From positions 348,324-412,323 of the forward strand of contig JADJOD010000004.1 in the NCBI GenBank assembly GCA_016713985.1: a stretch of DNA of 64,000 nucleotides, given 5' to 3'. Under the pieces are notes generated by a model. It did no database searches and was not told the origin of the DNA. It saw only the letters and a list, made by a program, of their open reading frames with translations. This document shows, in pieces, positions 44,602-54,127 of the stretch (positions are counted from its first letter, which is position 1; every line of letters begins with the position of its first letter). The stretch is from Lewinellaceae bacterium. Its GTDB lineage: Bacteria > Bacteroidota > Bacteroidia > Chitinophagales > Saprospiraceae. Position numbers and translations under genes: made by a program.

Positions 44602-44698
44602 GTTTCTCGCAGATTTCGCACAGAAAGAAGCACAGATTTTACGCAGAAAATTCTGCGTGGAATCCGCGAAAACTAATCTGTGTGGAATCTGTGAGAAA
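44602..44698. repeat. Long imperfect inverted repeat (stem of about 45 bp)
   Basis: The sequence TTTCTCGCAGATTTCGCACAG...ACGCAGAA folds back on TTCTGCGTGGAATCCGCG...CTGTGTGGAATCTGTGAGAA. The centre is ACGCAGAAAATTCTGCGT. Similar long cruciform-type repeats occur between genes in other Bacteroidota. It lies after the T9SS gene and before a real terminator. Confidence 0.65.
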
Positions 44699-44745
44699 AT
44701 GCCCGGTAGTGTGACCAATCAATCATCAGGATAAAAACCAAGTGC

Positions 44746-44774
44746 AAGCCTCCGGTGTTATAGGAGGCTTTTTA
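44746..44774 (+). terminator. Rho-independent terminator
   Basis: AAGCCTCC (44746-44753) pairs perfectly with GGAGGCTT (44763-44770), with a 9-base loop, followed by TTTTTATTTATTTT. It terminates transcription of the T9SS locus 160 bp after its stop codon. Confidence 0.9.
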
Positions 44775-44885
44775 TTTATTTTGCGCCAAAATAAATTCAC
44801 TTCGGGTGGTGTTTCAAACTGCATCCATATCCGATGAATCATTCGCCTGTTCCAACCAACCCCATTCATAAAATCCCCTCATCAT

Positions 44886-47787
44886 ATGCACGACTACGCT
44901 CCACCTTCCTCCAAAACTACCTTCCACAGCATACCCGGCGACCCCATCGCCGTACAAATGCACACGCTTTCCAACGGTTTGCGGCTTTTTCTGACGGTCA
45001 ATAAAGACGAACCGCGCATCTATACCGAAATTCCGGTGCGCGCCGGCAGCAAACACGACCCGGCCGACACCACCGGCCTGGCGCACTACTTCGAACACAT
45101 GATGTTCAAAGGCACCGACCGGCTCGGCAGCCTCGACTGGCCGAAAGAAAAAGCCCTGCTCGACAGGATCGAACAAAAATTCGAAGAACATCGCCGGGAG
45201 CAGGACCCGTTGAAAAAGAAGGACTTATACGCCGAAATCGACCAATTGTCGTTTGAAGCCGCGCAATACGCCGCCGCCAACGAATACGACAAACTCGTGA
45301 GCGCCATCGGCGCCAAAGGCACCAATGCCTACACCTGGGTGGAACAAACCGTGTATGTCAACGACATCCCCTCCAACGAACTGGAACGTTGGTTCGCGCT
45401 CGAAAGCGAGCGATTCCGCCGCCCGATCCTGCGGCTTTTCCACACCGAACTGGAAACGGTATTTGAAGAATACAACATCAGTCAGGACAAGGATTTCCGC
45501 AAAACCATGAAGGCGATGCAGGAAACCCTGACGCCGTCGCATCCCTACGGCACCCAAACGACGCTGGGCAGGGGCGAAGACCTCAAAAACCCCTCGCAGA
45601 CCAATATATACCGCTTTTTCGATCGTTATTACGTGCCGAACAACATGGCCATCGTGCTTTCGGGCGACTTCGATCCGGATCAGGCCGTGGCGCTGGCCGA
45701 GCGGTATTTCGGTCAGTATAAAGCGCAAGCCCTGCCGCCGTTCCACTTCGAGCCGCAACCCGAACTTTCCACCCGCGTCCGCCGCGACGTACACGGCAAT
45801 GAAGCAACCTGGCTGGAAATGGCTGGCGATTCCCCGGCGCCAACACCCGGGAAGCCACATTACTGCCCCTGATCGTCCATATTTTGTACAATCACCAGGC
45901 GGGCCTGTTTGATCTGAACATTACCCAAAAACAAAAACTGCTCGAGGTGTACGCTTATCCCCGCGTGTACGAGGATTTTTCGAGCCTGCTGCTTTATGCC
46001 AAACCCCGCGAAGGGCAGTCGCTGGAAGAAGTGGAAAAACTGCTGTGGGAACAAATTGAAAATCTGCGCGAAGGCAACTTCGAAGACTGGCTCCCCGGCG
46101 CCGTCGTAAAAGACCTTAAGTTGTCGGAAATCAAGTCTTTTGAAAAAAACACAGGCCGCGCCGGAGCGATCACCAATGCTTTTGTCCTCGGCCTTGACTG
46201 GGCCGACATGGTACAGCGCTGGGAAATATTAGAAAAAATCACAAAAGACGAGGTTGTAACCTTTGCCCGGAAGTACCTGTGCCCGGACAATTACGTCGTT
46301 GTGTACAAACACCACGGCGAAGACAACTCCGTGATGAAAGTGGACAAACCACCCATCACCCCTATCGAGGTCAACCGCACGGACATGTCGGCGTTTGCCT
46401 GCGGTTTTTTGGAGACGGAAGCGCCGGAAATCGAGCCGCAATTTGTTGATTTTAAAAAAACGATCCAGCAGGCCGGCATTTCTTCCCAACTGAAGTTGTA
46501 TGCCGTGCAGGAACCCGGAAGTCAACTTTTCCGGCTTTATTATACCTTCGACATGGGCCGGCTGAGCGACCGGAGGCTGGCTCTGCTGGCTTCCTACCTT
46601 CCGTTTCTCGGAACGGAGAACCATACGGCCACTGAAATAAAACAGGCTTTTTACCGGCTTGGCGTCCAGTTTTCGGCCAGTTGCCAGGAGGAGCAATTTT
46701 ATATCACCCTGAGCGGTCTGGAAGAATCGTACGAGGAAGCCGTATCCCTGATGGAACACCTGCTTTCAGATGCCCGGCCAAATCCCGGGGCGCTGCAAAA
46801 CCTGATCGAAGACATCCTGTTGCGCCGGGAGAACGATAAAAAAGACAAGCGGGCGATACTGAGTAAAGCGATGGCGGGTTATGCCAAATACGGCCCGGTG
46901 TCGCCGTTTTCCGACAAACTTTCCAAAGAACAACTGCTCGCCATCCGGCCGGAAGAACTGACGGAGTTGTTGCACCACCTTTTTGATTATAAACACGAAA
47001 TATTCTACTTCGGCGCAAAAATGGCCCGCTCCGCAGCAAGTGTTTTAAAAAAATACCATATCAGGCCCGAAGCAGTTTCCCGGAGGAAAAAATGCCGGAA
47101 CAGCCTTGTTGCCGCCATTGCCCGCGAAAAATACCCGAACTCGGCGCCCGGAAAGACAAGGTATACTTCGTCCACTACCCGATGGTCCAGGTCGAGTTAC
47201 TGCTGCTTTCCAAAGGTACCCCGAAGTTCAACCTGCAGGAGTATGTTTTTTCGGAGTGGTACAACCAGTATTTTGGTTACGGACTTTCTTCAATCGTTTT
47301 CCAGGACATCCGCGAGTCAAAAGCGCTGGCGTATTCCGCCTATGCCTATGCCGCCAATCCCGCCAGGAAAAACCGCGCCCATTTTTTGCAGGCGTACGTC
47401 GGCACACAACCCGATAAACTCCGCGATGCGGTAGAAGCCTTCGAAGCGATCCTGGAAGACATGCCGGTATCCCTCCCGCAAATGGAAAATGCGCGCCAAA
47501 GTGTGCTCAAACAAATCGCTGCGGGCCGGATCACCAAAGCGGAACTGTACTGGACCTGGCGCTCCAACCGCGACCGTGGCTACTCCAACCGCGACCTGCG
47601 CAGCGACGTTTATCATACCCTCGAACACGCGGATGCCGCTGATCTGATCCACTATCAGCAGCGCCACGTCAAAGGTCGTCATTATACCTGGCTGGTGCTG
47701 GGAGACCGTCAACACGTTGATTTTAAATACCTTAAGAAGATCGGAAAGGTAACGGAACTGACGTTGGAGGAGGTGTTTGGGTACTGA
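44886..47787 (+). CDS. M16 family zinc peptidase, about 967 aa (two one-base frameshifts)
   Basis: The N-terminal inverzincin motif is GLAHYFEHMMFKGT, giving His67-x-x-Glu70-His71 as zinc ligands and base, with a distal Glu in ERWFALESERFRRPILRL. Four M16 domains follow over about 967 codons, the length of insulinase/pitrilysin-type enzymes. Two breaks occur. Near 45,818 the frame shifts (the expected WRFPGANTREATLLPLIVHI is seen in the next frame), and near 47,133 it shifts back to a third frame (EKYPELGARKDKVYFVHYPM). Both are one-base changes and the downstream sequence remains homologous to the end (YLKKIGKVTELTLEEVFGY). No signal peptide is present, so the enzyme is likely cytoplasmic and degrades peptides. 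A strong REP array follows 4 bp after the stop. Confidence 0.86.
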
Positions 47788-47791
47788 CATC

Positions 47792-47926
47792 GTAACACGA
47801 ACTTCAGTTCGTGAACCCACGTAACACGAACTTCAGTTCGTGAACCCACGTAACACGAACTTCAGTTCGTGGATCAACCTACTATGGACTGACATTCGCC
47901 ACAACACGAACTAAAGTTCGTGCTAC
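47792..47926. repeat. REP-like array C upstream of the RAYT gene
   Basis: Three direct copies of the GTAA-footed palindrome CACGAACTTCAGTTCGTG start at 47792, 47821 and 47850 (29-bp period, spacer AACCCAC). The array closes with one inverted copy (CACGAACTAAAGTTCGTG, ending CTAC, 47905-47926), 50 bp before the transposase start codon. Together with array D it brackets the transposase gene with GTAG feet facing inward. Confidence 0.9.
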
Positions 47927-47950
47927 GGTAAAAAATCTAGCAGAGTATAT

Positions 47951-47958
47951 TATTTTTG
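47951..47958 (+). promoter_or_regulatory. Candidate -7 element TATTTTTG before the RAYT gene
   Basis: TATTTTTG matches TAnnTTTG, 18 bp before the ATG at 47977 and 24 bp after the last copy of array C. Its closeness suggests a short leader. Confidence 0.4.
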
Positions 47959-47976
47959 AGACAGAAATATATACCC

Positions 47977-48633
47977 ATGAAAGAATTTTATCGGCGCAGT
48001 TTGCCCCATTTACAACCTATGGGTGGCACTTTTTTCGTCACTTTTCGCTTGGCTGGTTCCTTGCCGCAGTCGTTAATACAGGAATTGCGGGCGCAATTTG
48101 CCGAGCGGAAGCAAGCCCTTGTGCAAAACCGGCTTTCACACCAGTGCGAATTCATATATCAAGAGCGCAAACGGTGCTTTACCCGTTATGATGAGGTCCT
48201 TGATCAGGGGCTTTATGGTAATTGTTACCTGAGAGAATCCACACAATCTCAATTGGTTGCAGATGAATTGCACCGTCAGGACTCGATCTTGTACGAACTA
48301 ATTGCTTATTGCATTATGCCCAACCATGTCCACGTGCTATTTGACACCAGTATACAACTCACTGAGGAGCCGGAATTTTATAACGTGGAAAATTTGAAAT
48401 ACAAACCGTTGGAAAAAATCATGCAGCAAATCAAAGGAGCATCGTCCCGCGCTGTTAATCAGTCGCTTGGGCGTACCGGTCAACTATGGCAGTATGAAAG
48501 TTATGATCATTGGGTTCGCAACCACCGCGAATTCGATAACATCCTGTGGTATATTCTAAACAATCCGGTAAAAGCAGGTTTGGTGAAAACTTGGAGAGAT
48601 TGGGCCTTTAATTATTGTAGATACGAACCTTAA
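47977..48633 (+). CDS. REP-associated tyrosine transposase (RAYT, Y1 HUH-like)
   Basis: The product is 218 aa from the ATG at 47977. It belongs to the TnpA_REP/Y1 transposase family: the HUH motif is AYCIMPNHVHVLFDT (His117, His119) and the catalytic Tyr is in WQYESYDHWVRNHREFDN (Tyr176), followed by the diagnostic ILWYILNNPVKAGLV. Typical upstream landmarks are GGTFFVTFRLAGSLP and GNCYLRESTQ. RAYTs cleave and join single-stranded REP hairpins at a GTAG foot and are thought to spread REPs through the genome; they are usually vertically stable single-copy genes. Arrays C and D of the cognate palindrome flank this gene directly: one inverted copy 50 bp upstream and a GTAG-footed copy beginning in the base after its stop codon. 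It is AT-richer than neighbours. It is intact. Confidence 0.93.
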   Translation: MKEFYRRSLPHLQPMGGTFFVTFRLAGSLPQSLIQELRAQFAERKQALVQNRLSHQCEFIYQERKRCFTRYDEVLDQGLYGNCYLRESTQSQLVADELHRQDSILYELIAYCIMPNHVHVLFDTSIQLTEEPEFYNVENLKYKPLEKIMQQIKGASSRAVNQSLGRTGQLWQYESYDHWVRNHREFDNILWYILNNPVKAGLVKTWRDWAFNYCRYEP

Positions 48634-48878
48634 GTAGCACGAACTTTAGTTCGTGTCCGCTTCCCGTAGCACGAACTTAAGTTCGTGTCCGCTCTCCGTA
48701 GCACGAACTTTAGTTCGTGTCCGCTCTCCGTAGCACAAACTTTAGTTCGTGTCCGCTCTCCGTAGCACGAACTTTAGTTCGTGTTCGCTCTCCGTAGCAC
48801 GAACTTTAGTTCGTGTTCGCTCTCCGTAGCACAAACTTTAGTTCGTGTTCGTGAATCACGAACTAAAGTTCGTGCTAC
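48634..48878. repeat. REP-like array D downstream of the RAYT gene
   Basis: Seven direct copies of GTAG + CACGAACTTTAGTTCGTG start at 48634, 48666, 48698, 48730, 48762, 48794 and 48826 (32-bp period, spacer TCCGCTCTCC-like). One inverted copy ending CTAC lies at 48857-48878, giving the BIME-like arrangement. The first GTAG begins one base after the transposase stop, and the stop of the giant adhesin on the other strand is 15 bp from the last copy. Copies differ by only one or two bases (for example CACAAAC in copies 4 and 7), indicating recent tandem expansion. Confidence 0.92.
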
Positions 48879-48892
48879 GGGAAGCGTTCAGA

Positions 48893-51800
48893 TCACTTCG
48901 TCTGGATCATCTTCTTCGTTGCCGAATCGGTGTCCGTTTCGAGTTGGTAGTACATCACGCCGGTTGTCTCCAGCAACGCACGGTCGATGGCGATGGTATT
49001 GTAACCTTTACCAAACTGACCTTGTTGTGTGAACAACAGGCGGCCCGTTTCGTCGTACACCGTCAGCGTCGCTTCCGTTGCTTCCGGCAGGTGGAATCCG
49101 ATGAGCGTTTTGTTTACAAACGGGTTCGGCTGGTTCTGGTACAGTTCAAAACCTACACCGGCGATCGTACTCGTTGTACCGTTGTTGAAACGCAGCGCCA
49201 CGTCCTTGCGATCGTTCGTCAGTCCGTATGCTTCCGCACGGGTGATGCGACTCGAAATACCCATCATATTGCTGAGCAGGCCCGATTTTGTAGCGCGTAA
49301 TGTCACCGTGAATTCGCTCGGTACGGCGGCTGAAGCCGTCGGTACGTCCACCGAAGTGGTCAAAGCGTCGTCAAATACGCCGAAGTTTCCACGTTTAACG
49401 TGATCACTTTCAACGATATCGACAACCTCCAGGCCTGCGAGGTTCAGGGTAAACTGGTAGCCCTGGACTTTTTCGGCAGCCGTCATGGTCACCTCGAAGA
49501 GTTCGCCGGCCTTCACTTTGCGGTCCTGAAGATCGAACAACAGGGTACTCGTTGCGCGATCGTCCGTGCTCATCAGTGAGTTGGCGATTACGGTGTTGTT
49601 CACGTCGCCAATTTTTACACCCACGAAGTCGTCGGCCAACTGGTCGTTTTGAACATCCGCAACACTCTTTGTTTCAGGGAATTGCGTCGCAAACGGATTG
49701 TTCGGTTGCGGGAACACAAAGTCCTGATCTACAAAGCGCCACGAGGAATTGTTCGGCAGGTCGGAATAGATACCCAGGATCAACTTTCGAATCTCAACGA
49801 TGTCGAAGGTCGTGATCGAGTTGGATTTGTTGGCGTCCGCAGCGATCATCTTGTACGGGCTGCTCAGGGGCTCCAGACCGAGGATGTGTTTCGAGATCAG
49901 CACCAGGTCATAGGTCGATACGCCGTTGAGCGGGTTATCGTCTTTTGTCGGTGTCACCGTGTAGTCGGATCCGAGCGGCACCGCGTCGTTAAAGATGTAA
50001 AGGCCCTGGTCGTCTGACAGGTTAAATACGCTGACTGCCGTGCCGCCGTTGGGCGGTGTGCCTTGCAGGTTCACGTTGGCTTCTTCCACACCTTCATCCG
50101 TTTCCGTCATCAGGGCGCCCGCAACCGTCACTTTGTCCGGATCGTCCGGTGCGCAGTTGTTGTTGTTGTCCTGAACGTCGACGGTTGTTTCACAGTAGTC
50201 GGCGTTGCCGGCCATATCCATTGCCCAGAGTTGCACGTGCTGGATACCCAGGTCGGCGCAGGTAAAGGTGACGCTGTTTTGCGGCGTACCATCCGGGTTG
50301 AGCGGGAAACCGACGCCGGCGCCCACTTCACGAATTGCGAATACCAGTTGGTTCGGGCCTGCCGTGTACGGCGTCGGCGGTGTGCAGTTGTCTTCTGCGT
50401 ATTGCAGGAAGTCGGTTGCCCACAATTGAACCATGTCAGTCGGCATAATATTGACAGACAGTCCGTTGTGACAAACCACGGTAGGCGCTTTGCAGTCTTT
50501 GACTTCGAAGTTGTATTCGCAGACAGACTCGTTGCCACATCCGTCGGTGACGATCCATTTGATCTTGTGTTTGCCGTAGGGCAATTGAGCAGGAACACCT
50601 GCGACGCCCAGTTGATTGGTCGGCGTCGGCATTTGCGCCAGCGTTTTCCATTGTACGGTAGCCGTGCGTGCAGTGCCCGTAACCTGTTGGTGTACAGCCC
50701 AGCGATACACTTCGTTTGCGGGAACCGGGCGACCGTCGAACACTTGCGGGGTGCCGCCGCCGAAGTTCGGCGTGTTCAGGTTGTTAAAGTTCACCGTACC
50801 GGCTGCCGGCGGGTTGTTGCTGCTGATCACCGTCTCCATCGTTCCGTCGTTGTCTGTGTCGATAAACAGCAGGAAACTGATGTTGAGGAAACTGCCGGAG
50901 CAGGAATCCGTTGCAACAATGCTCAACGGAGCGTCGCCTTCGCACAGATCGTGTAAATCGTGTTTGTCATCCCACCAGTACGACTGATTCCAGATCGTGT
51001 TGTCATTAACCGACAGGTCGCAGAAAGTCACGAGGGTATCCGGACAGTTGGATACGATCGGATCTTCGGTATCGGTGATTTTGATGATCTGTTTGTACTT
51101 GTAGCAGTTGGCGCTGGCGCTCCAGAACACCGAGTAATTGGTCGGAGTTGCCCCCGGCGAAATAGCCGCCACAGTGGGCGCCCACGGAGCCGGTGTACCG
51201 AACGGCGAAACGATCGGGCCGGGCAAGTTCTGCGGGCTGTTCGATGTAGCGTTCGGATTCGGGTTCGGCACGTAGATACAATCTGCGTTCGGGTTATGCG
51301 TACACCAGTTGATGATGGTCCAGGTGCGTTCAATTTTCATGCAGGCATCGGGCACTACGGTAAAGACTTCGTCTTCAAAGGTTACAGCCATGAGCTCGCA
51401 ATCCTTGCCGAAAAATTCCGGCTGTCCGTAATTGCCGCTACCGTCGCATTTGGTAACGATCACGTCGTTCGGGAATTTTACGAAGTAATCCTGTTCGTAG
51501 GTGACAAAAATCCGCTGGGAGCACTGGTTTTCGTTACCGGCGCAGTCGTAAGTGCGGAAAGTACGTGTGATCGTGCCGCGGTTGCACAGGGTATCGAACA
51601 GGTTGTAATTGCGGGATTCGGTGACCGTATCCATGCAGCAGTTATCCTGGCCGGTGGCCGTGCCGTAAGCCCAAAGGCTCGGATCAAACGCTTCGCAGCT
51701 GACGGTTACGTTGGCCGGCGCATCGCAGGTCGGCTTCGTTTTGTCGTCTACAAAAGCCTGAACCATACATTCGTTGGTATTGCCGGCGCAGTCGACCACG

Positions 51801-54127
51801 CGGAAGACCACCATGACGGTATCGCCGATGTCCGAGCAGCAGAATTCCACCGTCGGGCCGAAATCGTCGGGTTGTCCGAGGCAATCGCCGTCCATACGGC
51901 GTACTTCGAAGTGATCGAGGCAGCAATTATCCCAGGAACCGTCGTCAAAGGTTTCCGCATTGATCAGTGTATTCCCGTTCGTGAGCGATACCTGGGTGAA
52001 CTGGTCACAAATAGCGCCCGGAGGTGTGAGGTCGACCACTTTGATATTGATCGTGAGGTTGGTCACGCCGCCGCAGGAGTCGATGGCTGTATACGTAATC
52101 GTGTAGAAACCTTCGGTCAGTCCCGGCGCAGGAATGATACCACCGTTGGTGGTTGCGCCGGTTGGCGTCAGCACCGTCACTTCCATCACGTTGTTGCAGG
52201 CATCTTCCACAATAGCCGTCGGCAGGCTGGCCGTAGCCACACACTGGCCCTGGTAGTTGCCGTCGATCGCAACGAGGTAGTAGTTGCTGTCCGCCACGTA
52301 GTTGTCCGTCGGCATAGTGATAGACGGCGGCAGGTCGGATACATTGATAAACTGTACCTGTTCCTTGCTCGTCGGCGATCCGCCGCCTGCCGGGCAGAAG
52401 TCGAATATTTTCCAGGTCCGAATCACGTAATAACTGCCCGGGCATTCGTACACGATTTCATCGGTGTAAGAGGAGCCCATGCCGCAGTTGTTGGTGTTGG
52501 CACTGGGCAGGTCCACCCCTCCGATTTGCGGCCAGCCAGTATAAGCAGGATGCAGGGTAGCCGGTTTGCTGGCACAAGTGTACACTTGATCCGTCGGGAA
52601 AATCGCCTGGTCAAGGTCGGCGCGTAACACGCTGATTTCCTGGACGCAATGAGATATGTTGCCCCACGCATCGGTTGCAATAAAGGCTCGTTTGATGAGC
52701 AATTTGACCGCCGGGTTTTGCACGCAGGTGTATTCCGTAAGTGTATCCTGCCATTCTACATTGAATGACGAGCAGTCGTCTACTACCGGTTCACCCGTCA
52801 AATCGAAGTCGGCCGGATCGTCGATACACAATACGGAGATATCAGCCGGGCAAGTCAGCGAAGGCGCCAGTTTGTCCTCAATTTTGACGTTGCCGGTGCA
52901 AACGTTACCCCCTAAGGAATGTATTACCCGGTAAGCGTATGTTTTACCGATATCGCCGGCGTTGATGTTTGCAGGCACCCAGGGTCCGTTGCCGTAAGGC
53001 GGCACCTTATCCAACTGCACGGTATAGTCGTCGTAGCAGAAATAGGTGCCTTCCAGCACGTCATCCGGCTCGATAACGTCTTCACAATCCGCATCCAATG
53101 AAATGATCAACAGGTCGTTGCAGACGATGGTCGACGGTGTGCCCACCACTTCCACAAACTGCATGATCATTTGTTCACATCCCGGATCCGAAAGGGCTTC
53201 CGCTTCGCTGCCTTCCACCGTCACACCATTGACCGTGATAAACGGTTGGGCGGGGCCGGCATCGAAGGTAGCCACCACTTTATGGGTACCGGCGCCCAAT
53301 GCAGCCGCGTCAAACGTGCTGGTCGGTACGCCGTCCACCGTGATGGAGGTCACGGTGCCGCTCGCGCCGTAGTTTTCCCCTACTTCGATCACGAACGGAT
53401 CGGTATATAGGCAGAACGGATCGTCGAGGTTGAGGAATACCGGCGTCGGGTAGTAGCACTTGTTGGAGATCGTCAACGATTGGTTCAGGCCGTTTTGGAA
53501 CGTCACGGTGTAGCCGATACCGTCTACATGGCGCGCTTTGAGCGTGTAGAACACCATTTCGTCGGATTCGTCCGTAGTGCCGTCGCCATCGTTGTCGATT
53601 CCGTCGCTGCTACCCATTACCATAGGCGTTCCAGCCGGAAGACCGATCGGTGCACCGGGCGGGTTGGGGCTGGCGTCGGAGAACAAACCATTGTTGGCGG
53701 TGATCGTCCAGGTTTGTCCGGCCAAAGCGTGAATCTGAATCACTTCGTAGAACTGGCCGTTGTCGAGCGTCGTCGCATTATCGAGGCACTGACATTTGAC
53801 GGAATGGGCCAGGTCGTATTCCGGAACACATTTGCCGAGGCCTTCCACGATATTCACCGTAGCCGTGCAGGTACTGCTGTTTCCACAAGGATCCGTTACG
53901 GTAAGAGTTACTTCATTCGGGCCCAGGTCGGCGCAGGTAAAGGCCGTTTTGCTCAACGTATAGGTCAGGAACTGAGCCGAAGTGCAGTTGTCCGAAGAAC
54001 CGTTGTTGACTTGAGCCGGCGTAACAAAAGCATTGCCGAATTTATCAAGCACCACCGTTACGTTTTTGCATTGAGCCACCGGTTTGGTGGTGTCCTTCAC
54101 ATTGATGATCTGCGTGTGGATCAGCAT
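48893..54127 (-). CDS. Giant HYR-repeat adhesin, C-terminal segment with dockerin-like and T9SS type A domains (1744 aa)
   Basis: This is the last segment of a gene that occupies 48893-64000 and beyond, broken in this sequence by several one-base indels. The segment contains HYR-type beta repeats (residues 1-1300), recognisable as DTTKPVAQCKNVTVVLDKFG, DKTKPTCDAPANVTVSCEAF and similar. Residues 1330-1385 form a small Cna-B-like domain. At 1390-1475 is a dockerin-type Ca-binding module (SKHILGLEPLSSPYKMIAAD, ANKSNSITTFDIVEIRKLIL). A cohesin-like beta region follows at 1500-1640. The last 80 residues are a T9SS type A sorting domain (YQNQPNPFVNKTLIGFHLPE ... LTVYDETGRLLFTQQGQFGK). It should be exported by the T9SS and exposed at the cell surface, probably in adhesion or gliding. 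Stop codon TGA at 48893-48895. Confidence 0.9.
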   Translation of the reverse strand: MLIHTQIINVKDTTKPVAQCKNVTVVLDKFGNAFVTPAQVNNGSSDNCTSAQFLTYTLSKTAFTCADLGPNEVTLTVTDPCGNSSTCTATVNIVEGLGKCVPEYDLAHSVKCQCLDNATTLDNGQFYEVIQIHALAGQTWTITANNGLFSDASPNPPGAPIGLPAGTPMVMGSSDGIDNDGDGTTDESDEMVFYTLKARHVDGIGYTVTFQNGLNQSLTISNKCYYPTPVFLNLDDPFCLYTDPFVIEVGENYGASGTVTSITVDGVPTSTFDAAALGAGTHKVVATFDAGPAQPFITVNGVTVEGSEAEALSDPGCEQMIMQFVEVVGTPSTIVCNDLLIISLDADCEDVIEPDDVLEGTYFCYDDYTVQLDKVPPYGNGPWVPANINAGDIGKTYAYRVIHSLGGNVCTGNVKIEDKLAPSLTCPADISVLCIDDPADFDLTGEPVVDDCSSFNVEWQDTLTEYTCVQNPAVKLLIKRAFIATDAWGNISHCVQEISVLRADLDQAIFPTDQVYTCASKPATLHPAYTGWPQIGGVDLPSANTNNCGMGSSYTDEIVYECPGSYYVIRTWKIFDFCPAGGGSPTSKEQVQFINVSDLPPSITMPTDNYVADSNYYLVAIDGNYQGQCVATASLPTAIVEDACNNVMEVTVLTPTGATTNGGIIPAPGLTEGFYTITYTAIDSCGGVTNLTINIKVVDLTPPGAICDQFTQVSLTNGNTLINAETFDDGSWDNCCLDHFEVRRMDGDCLGQPDDFGPTVEFCCSDIGDTVMVVFRVVDCAGNTNECMVQAFVDDKTKPTCDAPANVTVSCEAFDPSLWAYGTATGQDNCCMDTVTESRNYNLFDTLCNRGTITRTFRTYDCAGNENQCSQRIFVTYEQDYFVKFPNDVIVTKCDGSGNYGQPEFFGKDCELMAVTFEDEVFTVVPDACMKIERTWTIINWCTHNPNADCIYVPNPNPNATSNSPQNLPGPIVSPFGTPAPWAPTVAAISPGATPTNYSVFWSASANCYKYKQIIKITDTEDPIVSNCPDTLVTFCDLSVNDNTIWNQSYWWDDKHDLHDLCEGDAPLSIVATDSCSGSFLNISFLLFIDTDNDGTMETVISSNNPPAAGTVNFNNLNTPNFGGGTPQVFDGRPVPANEVYRWAVHQQVTGTARTATVQWKTLAQMPTPTNQLGVAGVPAQLPYGKHKIKWIVTDGCGNESVCEYNFEVKDCKAPTVVCHNGLSVNIMPTDMVQLWATDFLQYAEDNCTPPTPYTAGPNQLVFAIREVGAGVGFPLNPDGTPQNSVTFTCADLGIQHVQLWAMDMAGNADYCETTVDVQDNNNNCAPDDPDKVTVAGALMTETDEGVEEANVNLQGTPPNGGTAVSVFNLSDDQGLYIFNDAVPLGSDYTVTPTKDDNPLNGVSTYDLVLISKHILGLEPLSSPYKMIAADANKSNSITTFDIVEIRKLILGIYSDLPNNSSWRFVDQDFVFPQPNNPFATQFPETKSVADVQNDQLADDFVGVKIGDVNNTVIANSLMSTDDRATSTLLFDLQDRKVKAGELFEVTMTAAEKVQGYQFTLNLAGLEVVDIVESDHVKRGNFGVFDDALTTSVDVPTASAAVPSEFTVTLRATKSGLLSNMMGISSRITRAEAYGLTNDRKDVALRFNNGTTSTIAGVGFELYQNQPNPFVNKTLIGFHLPEATEATLTVYDETGRLLFTQQGQFGKGYNTIAIDRALLETTGVMYYQLETDTDSATKKMIQTK

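Noticed and set aside
48634..48878. CRISPR array (32-bp regular spacing)
   Set aside because: The spacer TCCGCTCTCC is the same in all copies and too short; the palindrome and GTAG foot indicate REP elements.
50960..52627. 555-aa plus-strand reading frame
   Set aside because: It is the antisense shadow of the HYR-repeat adhesin; low-complexity Arg/Val/His-rich content and no family resemblance.
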